A stretch of DNA of 64,000 bases from Nemertoderma westbladi (lineage: Eukaryota; Xenacoelomorpha; Nemertodermatida; Nemertodermatidae). The notes beneath the pieces were generated by a model. That model worked only from the letters and a program-made list of their open reading frames with translations. It did not search any database and was not told the origin of the DNA. The DNA is taken from positions 62,001-126,000 of the forward strand of contig JAUCBJ010007177.1 in assembly GCA_032718475.1 (NCBI GenBank), written 5' to 3'. Shown here piece by piece: positions 9,914-20,779 of this stretch (positions are counted from its first letter, which is position 1; the number at the start of each line of letters is the position of its first letter). The position numbers and the translations under genes were made by a program.

Positions 9914-12900
9914 TTATTGTAGAAAGTCAATTCGACCATGTTGTATACTCTCCAGGAGATGAAATCCGGATGCTCCTTTTTTAGTCAAACAATCTGCTAT
10001 TTGCATGGAACCTGGGCACCAACGCACATATTCAATTTCACCCTTCTCTACGGATTGTTTTATAGCCCCAATATCGATTCGTAGTCGCTTGTCATCAACC
10101 AATTTCGTTGAGTGAATGGCTTCAACGACACTCTTGTTGTCGACATACGCGCGGATGGGTATCTTTAAAGAATCACCATCACCAATTATTTCTCTAATGA
10201 CACCTCTTGTGTATATCGATTGCTCTAGACCTTCTTGAAGACTTAACGCCTCTGCAGCTATCGTAGACCGGACAACGCGTTTAATCTTGCAAACATTCCA
10301 AGAAAGAGGACAGGAGCGATTATCTATGCCAACTAGATACAGAACAAATGCCATAGTACTGCTCATTCCGTCTGCTAGATTAGCTAATGAAGCATCAGTA
10401 AATAAAATTAGATACCAATTGATTGGGTTACCTAAGTTTGGGAACACAATGAAAGCATTTCTATCTTTGACATTTAGCAAAATTTTTCTGATTCGCAATA
10501 AGTGTTCCATTCGAGCATCCCTGAAGTGTGTGCTAAGATCTATTAGCTCAAAGGACCAGTCTGGGCGAGACCCTTGCACGAGCCAATTAAGTTTACCAAC
10601 TAGAGACCGGTACATGGTAAGGTCAGATGGGCCTAAATTTTCATTTTTTGTGGACTTGCTCAAGGATAATGGTATGTCTTTTATCTCAATATTCTTTAAG
10701 TATGATTCCTGGTTTAAAATTATCTCATTAGGAAGCTGACATAATTCAAAACCAACGTAAGTAAATTTATGAGCTGCTTCCTTTCCCGCAAGAAATCTAT
10801 TGGTGAGATTCTGTATAACTTTTAACTCAAAGTTTTGATTTCCTGCATGCAGGAAATCGTCAATGTGTGAGACTAGAATACCGCAAAGATTGCCATCCTC
10901 TCTAAAATAAAATAGAGCAGGGTCTAATGGAGATTGGCTGCAACCGAGGGTCAACATCTCTTCTACCACACTATTGTAGAACTGACGAGCTGCGTCATTC
11001 AAACCATACAAGCACTTATTTAATCGCCAAATAGATCCCAACGGCGCATCAGCCTCCTGGGGTGGATTGAGGAAGACATCACGTACTAGGGATTCACCTT
11101 GGAGAAAGGCAGATTTTAAGTCAGTTGTTTTTAGAACCCATTTTTTACTGGAAACGATAGCCAAAAATGTGCGAAGTGTACATTTTGCAACTGTAGGAGA
11201 GTCTGTAGCTACCTCAATTTGCTCTTCAAATCCTCTGGCAACTAGACGAGCACGAATCTCTGTTCCCTTATGCCATAGAACCCACCGCGTCGATATGCAT
11301 GGTTGTCCGTTGAAAGGTAGCTCTTGATAGACTTCAAAATCTCTCAATTTTTGTAGCTCCACTAATTTTGCTTGTTGGCACTCAGGAGAAGACTGCTCTT
11401 TTCTGGGAATGAGAACTAAATTTACTTCATTAGTCGCATCACCTTGGATCCAAGGGTTAGAACCAAAGTCGATGCACCTCTGAACTCCATTAGACTCATC
11501 CACGTTAAACCAATCCCTATACTTTCCTGATGCTTTACCAGCACGACCCATAACAGTCGCTGTAAGCCATTGCTGTGTGTCATGATCAAGAAATTTAATA
11601 CATTGTGCTGAATGTGGCAAGGAGTTCACGTTATTTGTGGATTTTTGTTTGGACTTTAGATTGTTTGAGTTATTGTCTACATTTGTGTCTTTGTTAGATG
11701 GCACAATTGTCGAGATCATTTCCTGAAGACCGCAATTGTTGATTCCAGTTGAACTGGTTGGTACAGTATGCTTTAATACTGGTGTCAGAGCTGCTGTATT
11801 TCTTATTGTGCCACAATTGTTATCCACAAGTTTGGAAACTGCCTCTGGCTTGAACTCATCAGGAACTTGAACTGCGGGAATTTGTTCAAGTGAATTGATA
11901 GCAATGAGACGATTAGGAGAAAGACGAATGAATACACCTCCGTGACGCACGAACACCACCTTGCCATCCTGAAAAACCACTTTGGCAGGGCCCAGCCATC
12001 TATTTTTACTATCATGTTTATAATAAACAAGATCGCCATTCTGAAAAGTCTGTTCTGATGCTCGTACTTTATGTCTCAAAGCTCTACGAATACGCTCATC
12101 AGCTTCAGATTGTACAAAAGCTTCTCTAGTTGCATGAAGGGCGTTCAAATGGTTAGCAAATGCTTTACTTGTGGTTGAACCTTCCAGTGCTGGGGGATTT
12201 GAAGTCATAGTACATGGTAATTTAGGATTTTTGCCGAACACAAGTTGATGACTGCTGAAACCGTTCCACATCTGGAGAGAGTTTTTAGCCATATTTGCCC
12301 AAGGCAATAAGATATGTTCTGAGATCTGAGGATTATCCTCTTTAAGTTTACTGAGCATACGGTCTGTAATAGAATGATTTCGCTCACATAACCCATTTTG
12401 ATAAGGTGCTCGAGCAGCTGTGGTATGTAAATTTACATTTAATATTGAAGCTACTTCCCGTATTTCATCTGAGTTGAATTCCCCACCATTATCACTCATT
12501 ATACCGCCCATAATACCGAAAATAGAAAGCCAGTTAGTCATCATTTTATCAACAATGACACAAGGTAATTTACTTGAAACGAAGACGGATACAGTATAGC
12601 GAGACCATACGTCTACCATATGGAGTATCCACTGTTTTTCCCAAACCTTAAGATCGATAGCCACAACTTGATTAAATTCACTTGCCATTGGTAGTCCAAC
12701 AATGGGAATCGGTGGAGATTTTTTGAATCGCTTACAAACTTCACAATGTTCTACAATATCGTCAACTATAGGTTTACAACTATCTTGCCATACCTTAGCA
12801 TCTTTTAGGAGATTTATCAGTTTTTTGGGTGATGGATGAGCAAATTGACGGTGTAATTTCAGAATAGTTTGATGAAGGTGCTTGTCATCCATTGCAGTAA

Positions 12901-14404
12901 AGTTAACTGCACGGACGTAATTTTCTGGTATATCTTTCATAATTGGAATACAGTAATGTCCAGTTGATGTAGTATTTAAAGATATGCGTCTGCCAAAAAC
13001 TGTGGCTTCATCAGAATTCAAGTCCAAAGTCATTTGTGCGCGCTTCATAGATTCCCTGGAAAGGAGTAGTGGAATATCGGATTCTACAACATCTGTTCGA
13101 ATTTGAACATCCCGCCCGGCTATAAAAGCTGGAATTAAACATTCAGAAATTGACCTCAGCTTGGTGCCGCCACCAAATTTGAATATTTTGTGACCCTCAT
13201 TCAATTGAATTTTGGATCTGTAAGTATCGCATAAACTGGAAATGTAGTTGTTGATCCAATCCTTTCCACATACAGTGCTGGTACAGGCGCTATCCAATAC
13301 AGCACAATTGGAAGCTTCAACGCCAAGTTGATAAATCTCAGTGGATGATGAGGTCGTAGTGAACACACTTAGCAGAACATCTTCACAATCATACTCCTCC
13401 CATATTTCCGATGGGGTCGTCTTTTCAGACAGGTTTAGTTCTGCAGGCATCATAGAATCGTGAAATTTGTGATCATTATTAGTGTAGTGGACTTTCTCCA
13501 GATTTTCCCAACTATCAGGACAATCTCTTAAAAGATGTCGAAATGAACCACAGCAGCGACATGTAAGAGGTTTTCCATCAGTACCAGCGGGATTCACTTT
13601 CCTGTCTTGGGCTCGAACTGCACTAATTCGGTGACCTGAACAGCCCAAATTACCAGCATCTTTCTTATAACTGGGAGGAACATACCGCCTTGTGGATTCA
13701 AAATGTCCAACGTCCCTCCGAACTCTACCACCACCACCACCACGTTGCCAATTAGGGTTACTCCTAGAGGAATGATAGTAACCAGCAGCCGCTAGTGCCT
13801 CTTCATTTTGGGCAAGAAAGTTTGGTTCAAGTTTAATGGCCGCAGTTTGTAATCCGGATGTTCCCTTGCTAATGAATTTTTTTAAAGACTTTTGTGCTTG
13901 ATCATATAATGTCACCTTCTGAGAATAATCCATTCCGGTGAGTACTAACATTTTTTCTTCTTTAGAAATGGCAGATCTCCTTAATAATTTAAAGGCCAAA
14001 ATTTCTGGAGGGAGACTCATACCAAGTCTCTTTATTCGCTGATATTTCTGATCAAACATTGAAACATATTCTGATATATTGCAGATCTCGTCTCGATGGA
14101 AATCTTCGAAGTCCTCAAATTTTTCGAGACAATCTTCTAAATCGTCTTTACCTAACTTCTCATCTAGGTACTTTATAAGTTCACCTAGTCCATCCTCGCC
14201 CTTTAAATCTTCAATGGAAATCTCATCGAATACTTTCTCTCTAATCTTAGAATCCCCTTCCTCTGGAAGGGATAATGCAATAGCTATACCCTGTTTAGAT
14301 TTAGGAAGATCAGTTATTTCTCGCCAAGCTAATAGTTCTCGTTTATAACGCTCATAACTCTTTGAGTCTTTCTTAAACTCAGGTGGATTCAATCTTAACG
14401 CCAT
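9914..14404 (-). CDS. Copia-type Gag-Pol polyprotein, intact
   Basis: A single uninterrupted frame of about 1,496 codons from MALRLNPPEF; an ATG 11 codons earlier (14437) is possible but less likely. In order: Gag with a CCHC zinc knuckle (CRCCGSFRHLLRDC, about residue 280); aspartic protease (LDSACTSTVCG, about 370); integrase with the HHCC domain (HRQFAHPSPKKL ... CEVCKRF) and catalytic core (DLKVW, SDNGGEFN, then NGLCERNHS); reverse transcriptase (RARLVARGFEE, TTDLKSAFLQGE, and the catalytic box SHIDDFL); and RNase H (LFTDAS, AAEALSLQE, VDNKSV, ADCLTKKGA). The order integrase before reverse transcriptase defines the Copia class. All catalytic residues appear present, so the copy looks young or under selection. 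The oddity is the setting: no LTRs were found, and it sits between inverted 53-bp arrays. Confidence 0.95.
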   Translation of the reverse strand: MALRLNPPEFKKDSKSYERYKRELLAWREITDLPKSKQGIAIALSLPEEGDSKIREKVFDEISIEDLKGEDGLGELIKYLDEKLGKDDLEDCLEKFEDFEDFHRDEICNISEYVSMFDQKYQRIKRLGMSLPPEILAFKLLRRSAISKEEKMLVLTGMDYSQKVTLYDQAQKSLKKFISKGTSGLQTAAIKLEPNFLAQNEEALAAAGYYHSSRSNPNWQRGGGGGRVRRDVGHFESTRRYVPPSYKKDAGNLGCSGHRISAVRAQDRKVNPAGTDGKPLTCRCCGSFRHLLRDCPDSWENLEKVHYTNNDHKFHDSMMPAELNLSEKTTPSEIWEEYDCEDVLLSVFTTTSSSTEIYQLGVEASNCAVLDSACTSTVCGKDWINNYISSLCDTYRSKIQLNEGHKIFKFGGGTKLRSISECLIPAFIAGRDVQIRTDVVESDIPLLLSRESMKRAQMTLDLNSDEATVFGRRISLNTTSTGHYCIPIMKDIPENYVRAVNFTAMDDKHLHQTILKLHRQFAHPSPKKLINLLKDAKVWQDSCKPIVDDIVEHCEVCKRFKKSPPIPIVGLPMASEFNQVVAIDLKVWEKQWILHMVDVWSRYTVSVFVSSKLPCVIVDKMMTNWLSIFGIMGGIMSDNGGEFNSDEIREVASILNVNLHTTAARAPYQNGLCERNHSITDRMLSKLKEDNPQISEHILLPWANMAKNSLQMWNGFSSHQLVFGKNPKLPCTMTSNPPALEGSTTSKAFANHLNALHATREAFVQSEADERIRRALRHKVRASEQTFQNGDLVYYKHDSKNRWLGPAKVVFQDGKVVFVRHGGVFIRLSPNRLIAINSLEQIPAVQVPDEFKPEAVSKLVDNNCGTIRNTAALTPVLKHTVPTSSTGINNCGLQEMISTIVPSNKDTNVDNNSNNLKSKQKSTNNVNSLPHSAQCIKFLDHDTQQWLTATVMGRAGKASGKYRDWFNVDESNGVQRCIDFGSNPWIQGDATNEVNLVLIPRKEQSSPECQQAKLVELQKLRDFEVYQELPFNGQPCISTRWVLWHKGTEIRARLVARGFEEQIEVATDSPTVAKCTLRTFLAIVSSKKWVLKTTDLKSAFLQGESLVRDVFLNPPQEADAPLGSIWRLNKCLYGLNDAARQFYNSVVEEMLTLGCSQSPLDPALFYFREDGNLCGILVSHIDDFLHAGNQNFELKVIQNLTNRFLAGKEAAHKFTYVGFELCQLPNEIILNQESYLKNIEIKDIPLSLSKSTKNENLGPSDLTMYRSLVGKLNWLVQGSRPDWSFELIDLSTHFRDARMEHLLRIRKILLNVKDRNAFIVFPNLGNPINWYLILFTDASLANLADGMSSTMAFVLYLVGIDNRSCPLSWNVCKIKRVVRSTIAAEALSLQEGLEQSIYTRGVIREIIGDGDSLKIPIRAYVDNKSVVEAIHSTKLVDDKRLRIDIGAIKQSVEKGEIEYVRWCPGSMQIADCLTKKGASGFHLLESIQHGRIDFLQ

Positions 14405-14515
14405 CTCAACATGTATTTTTTTTATACATACCAACACGATAGTAAATTTCGCAATGCCTCCACGCTACGCAATACTGAGTGTAAATTTAACCAATCTAAC
14501 TCCAAGATTGCAAGG

Positions 14516-14524
14516 CCTTAAATA
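14516..14524 (-). promoter_or_regulatory. Possible TATA box for the Copia ORF
   Basis: The minus strand reads TATTTAAGG about 110 nt upstream of the preferred start codon. It is the only TATA-like sequence at a sensible distance; no other promoter evidence is visible. Confidence 0.3.
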
Positions 14525-14865
14525 GAGTACGCTATGATGCAGTACAAACTACCGCCAGCTAGGCAGAACAGTGATTCTTGTTTGTAAGGGAGGTTGGGAT
14601 GGATAAGCCAATCAGGGAACAGGACAGTAATCCTACCATACAATTGTCTACAGAGCCGCTCTACCAGAGAGGTCACGTTCCCACGGTAGTAGTTTTTCAG
14701 CTAATCAATATCTAATAATGTCTGACGGCCAAGCATCACCATCGCCCTTATTAATAATTCATTGGGAAGCATTGACCCCTATTAAGAGCCGGAGCCGGAT
14801 TAAGCTTATGTGTGGCCCCTAGACATAGACAAATTATTAAGGTGTCTATTAACTATTAAGGTGTC

Positions 14866-14930
14866 CCCCATTAATGTTTGTGTCCCTCATTAATGTGTGT
14901 CCCTCATTAATAGTTGTGTCCCTCATTAAC
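14866..14930. repeat. Short tandem repeat with TGTGTCCCTCATTAA core
   Basis: Three to four imperfect copies of GTGTCCCTCATTAAT, spaced about 19-22 bp, directly beside the inner end of the right 53-bp array. Confidence 0.8.
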
Positions 14931-14936
14931 AAACTC

Positions 14937-16647
14937 AGTAATTAACGTAAATCCGCATTTTACACCCCTTCCCGGATCCAGTAACACTTTGTAATTAACC
15001 TGAATCAATCCGCGTTTTACACCCCTTCCCGGATCTAGTAACACTTGGTAAATAAATTTAATCCGCGTTTTACACCCCTTCCCGGATCCATTAAAACTTG
15101 GTAATTAACGTAAATCCGTGTTTTACACTCCATTCCGGATCCAACAAAACTTGGTAATTAACGAAGATCCGTGTTTTACACTCCATTCCGGATCCAATAA
15201 AACTTGGTAATTAACATAAATCCGTGTTTTACACTCCATTCCGGATCCAATAAAACTTGGTAATTAACGTAAATCCGTGTTTTACACTCCATTTCGGATC
15301 CAACAAAACTTGGTAATTAACGAAAATCCGTATTTTACACTCCATTCCGGATCCAACAAAACTTGGTAATTAACGAAAATCCGTGTTTTACACTCCATTC
15401 CGGATCCATTAAAACTTGGTAATTAACGTAAATCCGTATTTTACACTCCATTCCGGATCCAACAAAACTTGGTAATTAACGAAAATCCGCGTTTTACACC
15501 CCTTCCCGGATCCATTAAAACTTGGTAATTAACGTAAATCCGTGTTTTACACTCCATTCCGGATCCAACAAAACTTGGTAATTAACGAAAATCCGTATTT
15601 TACACTCCATTCCGGATCCAACAAAACTTGGTAATTAACGAAAATCCGCGTTTTACACCCCTTCCCGGATCCATTAAAACTTGGTAATTAACGAAAATCC
15701 GTATTTTACACTCCATTCCGGATCCAACAAAACTTGGTAATTAACGAAAATCCGTGTTTTACACTCCATTCCGGATCCATTAAAACTTGGTAATTAACGA
15801 AAATCCGCGTTTTACACTCCATTCCGGATCCAACAAAATTTGGTAATTAACGTAAATCCGTGTTTTACACTCCATTCCGGATCCATTAAAACTTGGTAAT
15901 TAACGTAAATCCGTGTTTTACACTCCATTCCGGATCCAACAAAATTTGGTAATTAACGAAAATCCGTGTTTTACACTCCATTCCGGATCCAACAAAACTT
16001 GATAATTAACGAAAATCCGTGTTTTACACTCCATTCCGGATCCATTAAAACTTGGTAATTAACGAAAATCCGCGTTTTACACTCCATTCCGGATCCAACA
16101 AAATTTGGTAATTAACGAAAATCCGTGTTTTACACTCCATTCCGGATCCATTAAAACTTGGTAATTAACGTAAATCCGTGTTTTACACTCCATTCCGGAT
16201 CCAACAAAATTTGGTAATTAACGAAAATCCGTGTTTTACACTCCATTCCGGATCCAACAAAACTTGATAATTAACGAAAATCCGTGTTTTACACTCCATT
16301 CCGGATCCATTAAAACTTGGTAATTAACGAAAATCCGCGTTTTACACTCCATTCCGGATCCAACAAAATTTGGTAATTAACGAAAATCCGTGTTTTACAC
16401 TCCATTCCGGATCCAACAAAACTTGATAATTAACTAAAATCCGTGTTTTACACTCCATTCCGGATTCACAAAATATATGAATCCGCGTTTTACACTGCAA
16501 TACGGATTGCGTATTTCAGAATCCGCATATTACACTCAGTTACGGATTGTATGTAAATCCGGATCCGCCTTTTACACTCGCAAATCCGGGTCCTGATCCG
16601 TATCCGGATCCTGAATCCGGATCCGGATCCGCGTTTTACACCTACCC
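14937..16647 (-). repeat. Right arm: 53-bp tandem array, inverted relative to the left arm
   Basis: Roughly 32 units of 53 bp. The plus strand reads ATCCGTGTTTTACACTCCAT then TCCGGATCCA, the reverse complement of the left-arm unit. Many units carry GGATCCAACAAAACTTGG in place of the left-arm GGATCCAATAAAACTTGG, so the arms have been homogenised separately. The outer 200 bp (16450-16647) are diverged, irregular units mirroring the outer part of the left arm. Confidence 0.95.
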
Positions 16648-16656
16648 ATTTTATTA
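16648..16656. repeat. 9-bp target site duplication, right copy
   Basis: ATTTTATTA directly follows the GGGT-type end (read here as ACCC) of the 10-kb element and matches 6589-6597. Confidence 0.8.
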
Positions 16657-16900
16657 TACCTTTTTTTATTAAAAAATAAATCCTAACATTGCAGTGAATT
16701 TCGTTAAAAATTATTAAGAAATTGCGACGTACCCTACGTTATATAAACAAAAAAGTTGCAGCAAATTAACTATAGGAAACTGATCTTGGCAAGCCTAAAC
16801 CATTGCAATTAATGGGTCGTTACATAAGTACATTGATCAGTTTGTGGTATGCAAGTATTTGAATAGTACCCAAGTACTTGATAAGTATTCAGTAGTGATG
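16657..16900. other. Intronic sequence between element and satellite
   Basis: AT-rich with no ORF or RNA gene. Its right end (CATCACTACTGAATAC on the gene strand) is important because it is probably the original intron sequence that once followed GTTAGTTTA at the donor. Confidence 0.6.
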
Positions 16901-19900
16901 TAAACTAACCTGACACCACTTATAGTCGAGTAGTGGCGGTGGTTCAGTAAACTAACCTTCACCACTTATATACGAGTAGTGGTGGTGGTTCAGTAAACTA
17001 ACCTGACACCACTTATAGACGAGTAGTGGTGGTGGTTCAGTAAACTAACCTTCACCACTTATAGACGAGTAGTGGTGGTGGTTCAGTAAACTAACCTGAC
17101 ACCACTTATAGACGAGTAGTGGTGGTGGTTCAGTAAACTAACCTTCACCACTTATATACGAGTAGTGGTGGTGGTTCAGTAAACTAACCTGACACCACTT
17201 ATAGACGAGTAGTGGTGGTGGTTCAGTAAACTAACCTTCACCACTTATAGACGAGTAGTGGCGGTGGTTCAGTAAACTAACCTGACACCACTTATAGACG
17301 AGTAGTGGTGGTGGTTCAGTAAACTAACCTTCACCACTTATAGACGAGTAGTGGTGGTGGTTCAGTAAACTAACCTTCACCACTTATAGACGAGTAGTGG
17401 CGGTGGTTCAGTAAACTAACCTTCACCACTTATAGACGAGTAGTGGCGGTGGTTCAGTAAACTAACCTGACACCACTTATAGACGAGTAGTGGTGGTGGT
17501 TCAGTAAACTAACCTGACACCACTTATAGACGAGTAGTGGTGGTGGTTCAGTAAACTAACCTTCACCACTTATAGCCGAGTAGTTCAGTAAACTAACCTG
17601 ACACCACTTATAGACGAGTAGTGGTGGTGGTTCAGTAAACTAACCTTCACCACTTATAGCCGAGTAGTGGTGGTGGTTCAGTAAACTAACCTTCACCACT
17701 TATAGCCGAGTAGTGGTGGTGGTTCAGTAAACTAACCTGACACCACTTATAGACGAGTAGTGGTGGTGGTTCAGTAAACTAACCTTCACCACTTATAGAC
17801 GAGTAGTTCAGTAAACTAACCTGACACCACTTATAGACGAGTAGTGGCGGTGGTTCAGTAAACTAACCTTCACCACTTATAGACGAGTAGTGGTGGTGGT
17901 TCAGTAAACTAACCTGACACCACTTATAGACGAGTAGTGGTGGTGGTTCAGTAAACTAACCTGACACCACTTATAGACGAGTAGTGGTGGTGGTTCAGTA
18001 AACTAACCTGACACCACTTATAGACGAGTAGTGGCGGTGGTTCAGTAAACTAACCTGACACCACTTATAGCCGAGTAGTTCAGTAAACTAACCTGACACC
18101 ACTTATAGACGAGTAGTGGTGGTGGTTCAGTAAACTAACCTTCACCACTTATAGACGAGTAGCGGCGGTGGTTCAGTAAACTAACCTTCACCACTTATAG
18201 ACGAGTAGTGGCGGTGGTTCAGTAAACTAACCTGACACCACTTATAGACGAGTAGTGGCGGTGGTTCAGTAAACTAACCTTCACCACTTATAGACGAGTA
18301 GCGGCGGTGGTTCAGTAAACTAACCTTCACCACTTATAGACGAGTAGTGGCGGTGGTTCAGTAAACTAACCTGACACCACTTATAGACGAGTAGTGGTGG
18401 TGGTTCAGTAAACTAACCTTCACCACTTATAGCCGAGTAGTGGTGGTGGTTCAGTAAACTAACCTTCACCACTTATAGCCGAGTAGTGGTGGTGGTTCAG
18501 TAAACTAACCTGACACCACTTATAGACGAGTAGTGGTGGTGGTTCAGTAAACTAACCTTCACCACTTATAGACGAGTAGTTCAGTAAACTAACCTGACAC
18601 CACTTATAGACGAGTAGTGGCGGTGGTTCAGTAAACTAACCTTCACCACTTATAGACGAGTAGTGGTGGTGGTTCAGTAAACTAACCTGACACCACTTAT
18701 AGACGAGTAGTGGTGGTGGTTCAGTAAACTAACCTGACACCACTTATAGACGAGTAGTGGTGGTGGTTCAGTAAACTAACCTGACACCACTTATAGACGA
18801 GTAGTGGCGGTGGTTCAGTAAACTAACCTGACACCACTTATAGACGAGTAGTGGTGGTGGTTCAGTAAACTAACCTTCACCACTTATAGACGAGTAGCGG
18901 CGGTGGTTCAGTAAACTAACCTTCACCACTTATAGACGAGTAGTGGCGGTGGTTCAGTAAACTAACCTTCACCACTTATAGCCGAGTAGTTCAGTAAACT
19001 AACCTGACACCACTTATAGACGAGTAGTGGTGGTGGTTCAGTAAACTAACCTTCACCACTTATAGACGAGTAGTGGTGGTGGTTCAGTAAACTAACCTGA
19101 CACCACTTATAGCCGAGTAGTTCAGTAAACTAACCTGACACCACTTATAGACGAGTAGTGGTGGTGGTTCAGTAAACTAACCTTCACCACTTATAGACGA
19201 GTAGTGGTGGTGGTTCAGTAAACTAACCTGACACCACTTATAGACGAGTAGTTCAGTAAACTAACCTTCACCACTTATAGACGAGTAGTGGCGGTGGTTC
19301 AGTAAACTAACCTGACACCACTTATAGACGAGTAGTGGTGGTGGTTCAGTAAACTAACCTGACACCACTTATAGACGAGTAGTGGCGGTGGTTCAGTAAA
19401 CTAACCTGACACCACTTATAGACGAGTAGTGGTGGTGGTTCAGTAAACTAACCTGACACCACTTATAGCCGAGTAGTTCAGTAAACTAACCTTCACCACT
19501 TATAGACGAGTAGTGGTGGTGGTTCAGTAAACTAACCTGACACCACTTATAGACGAGTAGTGGTGGTGGTTCAGTAAACTAACCTGACACCACTTATAGA
19601 CGAGTAGTGGTGGTGGTTCAGTAAACTAACCTGACACCACTTATAGACGAGTAGTGGTGGTGGTTCAGTAAACTAACCTGACACCACTTATAGACGAGTA
19701 GTGGTGGTGGTTCAGTAAACTAACCTTCACCACTTATAGACGAGTAGTGGCGGTGGTTCAGTAAACTAACCTTCACCACTTATAGACGAGTAGTGGCGGT
19801 GGTTCAGTAAACTAACCTGACACCACTTATAGACGAGTAGTGGTGGTGGTTCAGTAAACTAACCTGACACCACTTATAGACGAGTAGTGGTGGTGGTTCA

Positions 19901-20779
19901 GTAAACTAACCTTCACCACTTATAGACGAGTAGTGGTGGTGGTTCAGTAAACTAACCTGACACCACTTATAGACGAGTAGTGGTGGTGGTTCAGTAAACT
20001 AACCTGACACCACTTATAGACGAGTAGTGGTGGTGGTTCAGTAAACTAACCTTCACCACTTATAGACGAGTAGTGGTGGTGGTTCAGTAAACTAACCTTC
20101 ACCACTTATAGACGAGTAGTGGCGGTGGTTCAGTAAACTAACCTGACACCACTTATAGACGAGTAGTGGTGGTGGTTCAGTAAACTAACCTGACACCACT
20201 TATAGACGAGTAGTGGTGGTGGTTCAGTAAACTAACCTTCACCACTTATAGACGAGTAGTGGCGGTGGTTCAGTAAACTAACCTGACACCACTTATAGAC
20301 GAGTAGTGGTGGTGGTTCAGTAAACTAACCTTCACCACTTATAGCCGAGTAGTGGTGGTGGTTCAGTAAACTAACCTGACACCACTTATAGACGAGTAGT
20401 GGTGGTGGTTCAGTAAACTAACCTGACACCACTTATAGACGAGTAGTGGCGGTGGTTCAGTAAACTAACCTGACACCACTTATAGACGAGTAGTGGTGGT
20501 GGTTCAGTAAACTAACCTTCACCACTTATAGCCGAGTAGTGGTGGTGGTTCAGTAAACTAACCTGACACCACTTATAGACGAGTAGTGGTGGTGGTTCAG
20601 TAAACTAACCTGACACCACTTATAGCCGAGTAGTTCAGTAAACTAACCTTCACCACTTATAGACGAGTAGTGGTGGTGGTTCAGTAAACTAACCTTCACC
20701 ACTTATAGACGAGTAGTGGCGGTGGTTCAGTAAACTAACCTGACACCACTTATAGACGAGTAGTGGCGGTGGTTCAGTA

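Larger units (their letters stand above)
14438..14936. other. Element interior, 5' side of the Copia ORF
   Basis: About 0.5 kb that would serve as promoter and 5' leader for the Copia ORF. No tRNA-complementary primer site was convincing. A weak TGG-starting candidate, TGGTATGTATAAA, lies about 30 nt before the ATG, but no matching LTR end exists on the other side of the ORF. Confidence 0.5.
6598..16647. mobile_element. 10-kb Foldback-like DNA element carrying a Copia gag-pol ORF
   Basis: Both ends start GGGT and then share GTAAAACGCGGATCCGGATC (one substitution-rich stretch of about 4 bp lies between). They are bracketed by the 9-bp repeat ATTTTATTA. Inside the ends, inverted arrays of a 53-bp unit form arms of 2.64 kb (left) and 1.71 kb (right). 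The 5.7-kb middle holds a Copia-type polyprotein ORF and a small ORF, both on the minus strand. Long inverted arms of tandem subrepeats with 9-bp target duplications are the hallmark of Drosophila Foldback elements, and 8-11 bp duplications are typical of the Mutator group. No DDE transposase ORF is present, so mobility would need a transposase in trans. The ends and duplication are seen directly; the superfamily is inference. Confidence 0.8.

Noticed and set aside
9235-14936. Standard LTR copy of the Copia element nested in the 53-bp arrays
   Set aside because: No direct repeat was seen by eye between the two flanks. A computed alignment could still overturn this.
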